Source: Rhizobacter terrae (GTDB lineage Bacteria; Pseudomonadota; Gammaproteobacteria; Burkholderiales; Burkholderiaceae_C). Taken from it: a DNA stretch of 64,000 nt. Positions 61,496 through 64,000 of the stretch are shown in pieces. A program made the translations under genes and the position numbers. The stretch is from NCBI RefSeq assembly GCF_003852895.1, contig NZ_QUSW01000001.1:744001-808000 (forward strand), given 5' to 3'. Each line of letters starts with the position of its first letter. Positions within the stretch are counted from its first letter, which is position 1. The notes below the pieces were generated by a model. It was not told the origin of the DNA. It searched no databases and saw nothing but the letters and a program-made list of their open reading frames with translations.

Positions 61496-62050
61496 TCAGT
61501 TCGACTGCGGCCTGGGCGGCAGCTCGATGAAGTCGGGCTCGATGCCTCGTGAGCGCAGCCAGTCGGCCAGGCCGTAGCCGGTCCCGGCAGGCCAGCACTT
61601 GAGCTCCTCGGGCTCGTACAGCCGGTACTCGGCCAGCTCCGGCGACAGCTTGATCTCGCCACGAGACAGCGCGTGGTACACGATGATCACCTGGTTCATT
61701 CGCTGGAAGTCGTACACGCCGATGAGCTTGAGCGCATCGACGCTGAGCGAGGTCTCTTCGGCCACCTCGCGGCGGATGCCGTCTTCCGGCGTCTCGCCCG
61801 CTTCCATGAAGCCGGTGATGAGTCCGAAGAATTTGCCGGGCCATGCGGCGTTGCGTGCGAGCAGCACCTGGCCGTTGCGGTCCGCCAGTTCGATCACCGC
61901 GGCCAGCACGGGCGTCGGGTTGTTCCAGTGCGTCCAATTGCAGGCCGGGCAGCGCAGGCGGCTCTTGGGTCCGCCGTCTTCATCCTGCGTCACATAGCGA
62001 AGCTCGGTGGCGCACTGCGGGCAGAACTTGTAGGGGACGGGTGCGGTCAT
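61496..62050 (-). CDS. NUDIX hydrolase with zinc ribbon (NADH-pyrophosphatase-like)
   Basis: A 184-residue protein. An N-terminal zinc ribbon (CPQC at 10-13 and CPAC at 34-37) precedes a NUDIX box GFMEAGETPEDGIRREVAEE. This combination is typical of NudC-like and nucleotide-sugar hydrolases. It lacks the long N-terminal domain of NudC, so another nucleotide diphosphate is likelier. It overlaps cysM as ATGA, suggesting co-translation. Confidence 0.88.
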   Translation of the reverse strand: MTAPVPYKFCPQCATELRYVTQDEDGGPKSRLRCPACNWTHWNNPTPVLAAVIELADRNGQVLLARNAAWPGKFFGLITGFMEAGETPEDGIRREVAEETSLSVDALKLIGVYDFQRMNQVIIVYHALSRGEIKLSPELAEYRLYEPEELKCWPAGTGYGLADWLRSRGIEPDFIELPPRPQSN

Positions 62051-62964
62051 GCCGGAAACACCCCCGTGGAGAGATAGCGATCGCCGCGATCACACACCAC
62101 GAACACGATGGTCGCGTTCTCCACCTTCTTGGCGATTTCCAGCGCCACCCAGCACGCACCCGCGGCCGAGATGCCGGCAAACAGGCCCTCTTCGCGAGCG
62201 AGCCGTCGCACCATGTTCTCCGCATCGCTTTGCGTCACGAGCACCTGCTCGTCGATCCACGTCGGATCGTAGATCTTGGGCATGTAGGCCTCGGGCCATT
62301 TGCGGATGCCCGGGATGCGCGAGCCTTCAGCCGGCTGCGCGCCGATCACGCGGATGTCCTGGCTCTTTTCCTTGAGGAAGCGCGAGGTGCCGGTGATGGT
62401 GCCCGTCGTGCCCATGGCACTCACGAAGTGCGTGATGCTGCCTTGCGTGTCGCGCCAGATCTCAGGCCCCGTGGTCTCGTAGTGGATGCGCGGGTTGTCG
62501 GCATTGGCGAACTGGTCGAGCACGCGGCCCTTGCCGTCGCGCTGCATCTGCTCGGCCAGGTCGCGTGCGTATTCCATGCCGCCCGAGCGCGGCGTGAGGA
62601 TGAGCTCCGCACCGAAGGCCTTCATCGTCTGCGCACGCTCGACGCTCAGGTCCTCCGGCATGATGAGCAGCATGCGGTAGCCGCGGATGGCCGCGGCCAT
62701 GGCCAACGCGATGCCGGTGTTGCCCGAGGTCGCCTCGATGAGCGTGTCGCCGGGCTTGATCTCGCCACGCTCCTCGGCGCGGCGGATCATGCTGATCGCG
62801 GGCCGGTCCTTCACCGAACCGGCGGGGTTGTTGCCTTCCAGCTTGCCGAGGATGACGTTGCCGCGCTGCTCGTTGTCGACGCCGGGAACGCGCACAAGGC
62901 GCACGAGCGGGGTATTGCCGATCACGTCCTCGACGGTCGGGTACTGGATGTTGCGTGAGCTCAT
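62047..62964 (-). CDS. cysM: Cysteine synthase B
   Basis: A 305-residue fold-type II PLP enzyme. The Schiff-base lysine lies in NNPAGSVKDRPA and the phosphate loop in EATSGNTG; FVSAMGTTGTITG and GISAAGA complete the site. The R-K composition and length fit CysM, which can use thiosulfate as well as sulfide. An upstream MDA extension (ATG at 62973) is a possible alternative start. The TusA-like and NUDIX genes follow on the same strand. Confidence 0.92.
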   Translation of the reverse strand: MSSRNIQYPTVEDVIGNTPLVRLVRVPGVDNEQRGNVILGKLEGNNPAGSVKDRPAISMIRRAEERGEIKPGDTLIEATSGNTGIALAMAAAIRGYRMLLIMPEDLSVERAQTMKAFGAELILTPRSGGMEYARDLAEQMQRDGKGRVLDQFANADNPRIHYETTGPEIWRDTQGSITHFVSAMGTTGTITGTSRFLKEKSQDIRVIGAQPAEGSRIPGIRKWPEAYMPKIYDPTWIDEQVLVTQSDAENMVRRLAREEGLFAGISAAGACWVALEIAKKVENATIVFVVCDRGDRYLSTGVFPA

Positions 62965-63049
62965 GGCGTCCATTGTGACCCAGGCGAATGACCCACGCTC
63001 CCATGCCATAATCCGGCCCCTCAAGCGCGTACCCACGCCCATCCCATTG

Positions 63050-63137
<88 letters not shown>

Positions 63138-63268
63138 AAGAGCATTTGCTTGCCTGCTGCGGCAGCCGATCTGGGCGCTGCGGTGCTCGCCGTACGGGAG
63201 CACGGCTTGTGGCGCCTCGGCACTGAAACCTAGTACGCTTGCGTTTCCGTTTTGACGAGGACCTTTGA

Positions 63269-63877
63269 ATGCCGCCGGTTCCAAAGATCACCAAGTGGTT
63301 CCTGATCGCACTGACGGCCGTCTTCTTTGTCGGCGACATCGGCCTCATGGCCACGGGAGTGGACATCCGCACCTGGCTGGCGCTGTATCCGCTGAGTTTC
63401 TCGTTCCAGCCCTGGCAGGTGTTCACCTATGTGCTGGTGCACGGCGACATCGTCCAGCTGCTGTTCAACCTGCTGGGCCTGTGGATCTTCGGCGCGCCGC
63501 TGGAGTACCTCTGGAACGAGAAGCGCTACCTGCAGTTCGTCACCGCCTGCGGGCTGACCGCCGCCATGATCGAACTGCTGCTGACCACGCTCACCGGCCG
63601 GCCGTCGATGATGGTCGGCGTCAACAGCATCATCTACGGCCTGCTGCTGGCGCAGGCCATGCTGTTTCCCAACAAGGTCATCACGCTGGTCATCCCGCCG
63701 GTGCAGATGACGATGAAGACCTACGTCATCGTCTTTGGCGTGCTGGAACTCTGGGTGGGCCTGCATGCGCAAGACCTCGTCGCCCACTTCGCCCACCTGG
63801 GCGGCATGCTGGGCGCCTTCCTGATGATCCGCTACTGGCGCGGCCAGCCGCCGTTCAAGGGCCGCCGGCGCTTCTGA
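63269..63877 (+). CDS. Rhomboid-fold protein lacking catalytic serine
   Basis: A 202-residue membrane protein with about six helices in the rhomboid order. The family's catalytic GxSG reads MVGVNSIIYG (N119 at the serine position, S120 next). The histidine of the first loop, normally HxLFN, reads QLLFN (Q63, N67 retained). H176 in AHLGG, the partner base, is present. The protein is therefore probably inactive as a protease and may bind membrane partners. It has a basic C-terminus (KGRRRF). It follows tRNA-Leu by 131 bases. Confidence 0.75.
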   Translation: MPPVPKITKWFLIALTAVFFVGDIGLMATGVDIRTWLALYPLSFSFQPWQVFTYVLVHGDIVQLLFNLLGLWIFGAPLEYLWNEKRYLQFVTACGLTAAMIELLLTTLTGRPSMMVGVNSIIYGLLLAQAMLFPNKVITLVIPPVQMTMKTYVIVFGVLELWVGLHAQDLVAHFAHLGGMLGAFLMIRYWRGQPPFKGRRRF

Positions 63878-63961
63878 GCACGGCGCGGCAACCGCCATGC
63901 CCCTGAGCTTCCGAGGGGCACGAAAAAGGATCATGCTGAAGACCTTCGCGTGGAGGTCGTC

Positions 63962-64000
63962 ATGCGCTGGTGGTCCAGGTCGTCGCATTTGCTCGGGCTG
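63962..64000 (+). CDS. Start of a further gene, cut by the window end
   Basis: ATG preceded by GGAGG at a spacing of 6-7 bases opens MRWWSRSSHLLGL, 13 codons to the window end. The basic-then-hydrophobic pattern could be a signal peptide or membrane anchor. A second open frame begins at 63932 with no ribosome site. Too short to identify. Confidence 0.35.
   Translation, partial: MRWWSRSSHLLGL

Noticed and set aside
63183-63203. Hairpin GTGCTC/GAGCAC downstream of tRNA-Leu
   Set aside because: No T-tract and only a six-base stem; may aid 3' processing but is not supported as a terminator.
63899-63919. Hairpin GCCCCT/AGGGGC after the rhomboid-like gene
   Set aside because: Six-base stem, nine-base loop and no T-tract; too weak to call a terminator.

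Overview
The window is GC-rich, densely coded bacterial chromosome with short intergenic gaps and many ATGA/GTGA start-stop overlaps. Gene content points to a Burkholderiales betaproteobacterium, most likely Comamonadaceae (Variovorax, Acidovorax or Ramlibacter-like). The pointers are a BPSS1780-type membrane protein, a DUF2782 gene beside homoserine kinase, LolCDE genes, a divergent metE/metR pair and a galU neighbour of degenerate dehydrogenase type. This is inferred from gene content; no 16S gene is present. There is no rRNA, CRISPR array, prophage or transposase. One tRNA (Leu, anticodon CAA) lies near 63.1 kb.

Layout. 1-2.9 kb: end of a VWA-domain membrane protein, a Crp-family regulator, and an NTF2-like/MBL-fold pair. 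2.9-11 kb: a complete high-affinity potassium system on the minus strand (small ORF-kdpF-kdpA-kdpB-kdpC-kdpD-kdpE), with phased direct repeats at its promoter. 11-17.3 kb: lolD and lolC, two secreted proteins and polA. 17.3-17.7 kb: a cluster of inverted repeats resembling a non-autonomous mobile repeat. 17.7-20.7 kb: a MASE4 hybrid histidine kinase and a lone receiver. 21.2-24.0 kb: DUF2782, thrB, a BPSS1780-type protein and an SDR oxidoreductase. 24.1-28.7 kb: a lipoprotein, metE and metR. 28.7-35.3 kb: a polyol operon (ABC importer, DalD-type dehydrogenase, AraC regulator). 35.6-38.4 kb: an aminotransferase and a KamA-like radical SAM enzyme. 38.4-43.0 kb: two tandem alkaline phosphatases behind a Pho box, a histidine-rich exported protein and a LysR regulator. 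43.2-50.9 kb: a ParA/MinD-like ATPase, then an RDD-SpoIIM-membrane-DUF4129-DUF4350-MoxR-DUF58 operon. 50.9-64 kb: uvrD, a branched-chain-type binding protein, guaC, a TPR protein, valS, a degenerate dehydrogenase, galU, a TusA-like protein, a NUDIX hydrolase, cysM, tRNA-Leu, a catalytically degenerate rhomboid and the start of one more gene.

Most of the window is core metabolism and envelope physiology. The least explained parts are the aminotransferase/KamA-like pair with a palindrome upstream, the MoxR-DUF58 operon with a possible 14-codon coupled leader ORF, the inverted-repeat cluster next to polA, an orphan terminator with a Crp-like palindrome before guaC, and several proteins that keep a fold but have lost catalytic residues. 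None of these can be called a proven new system from sequence alone.
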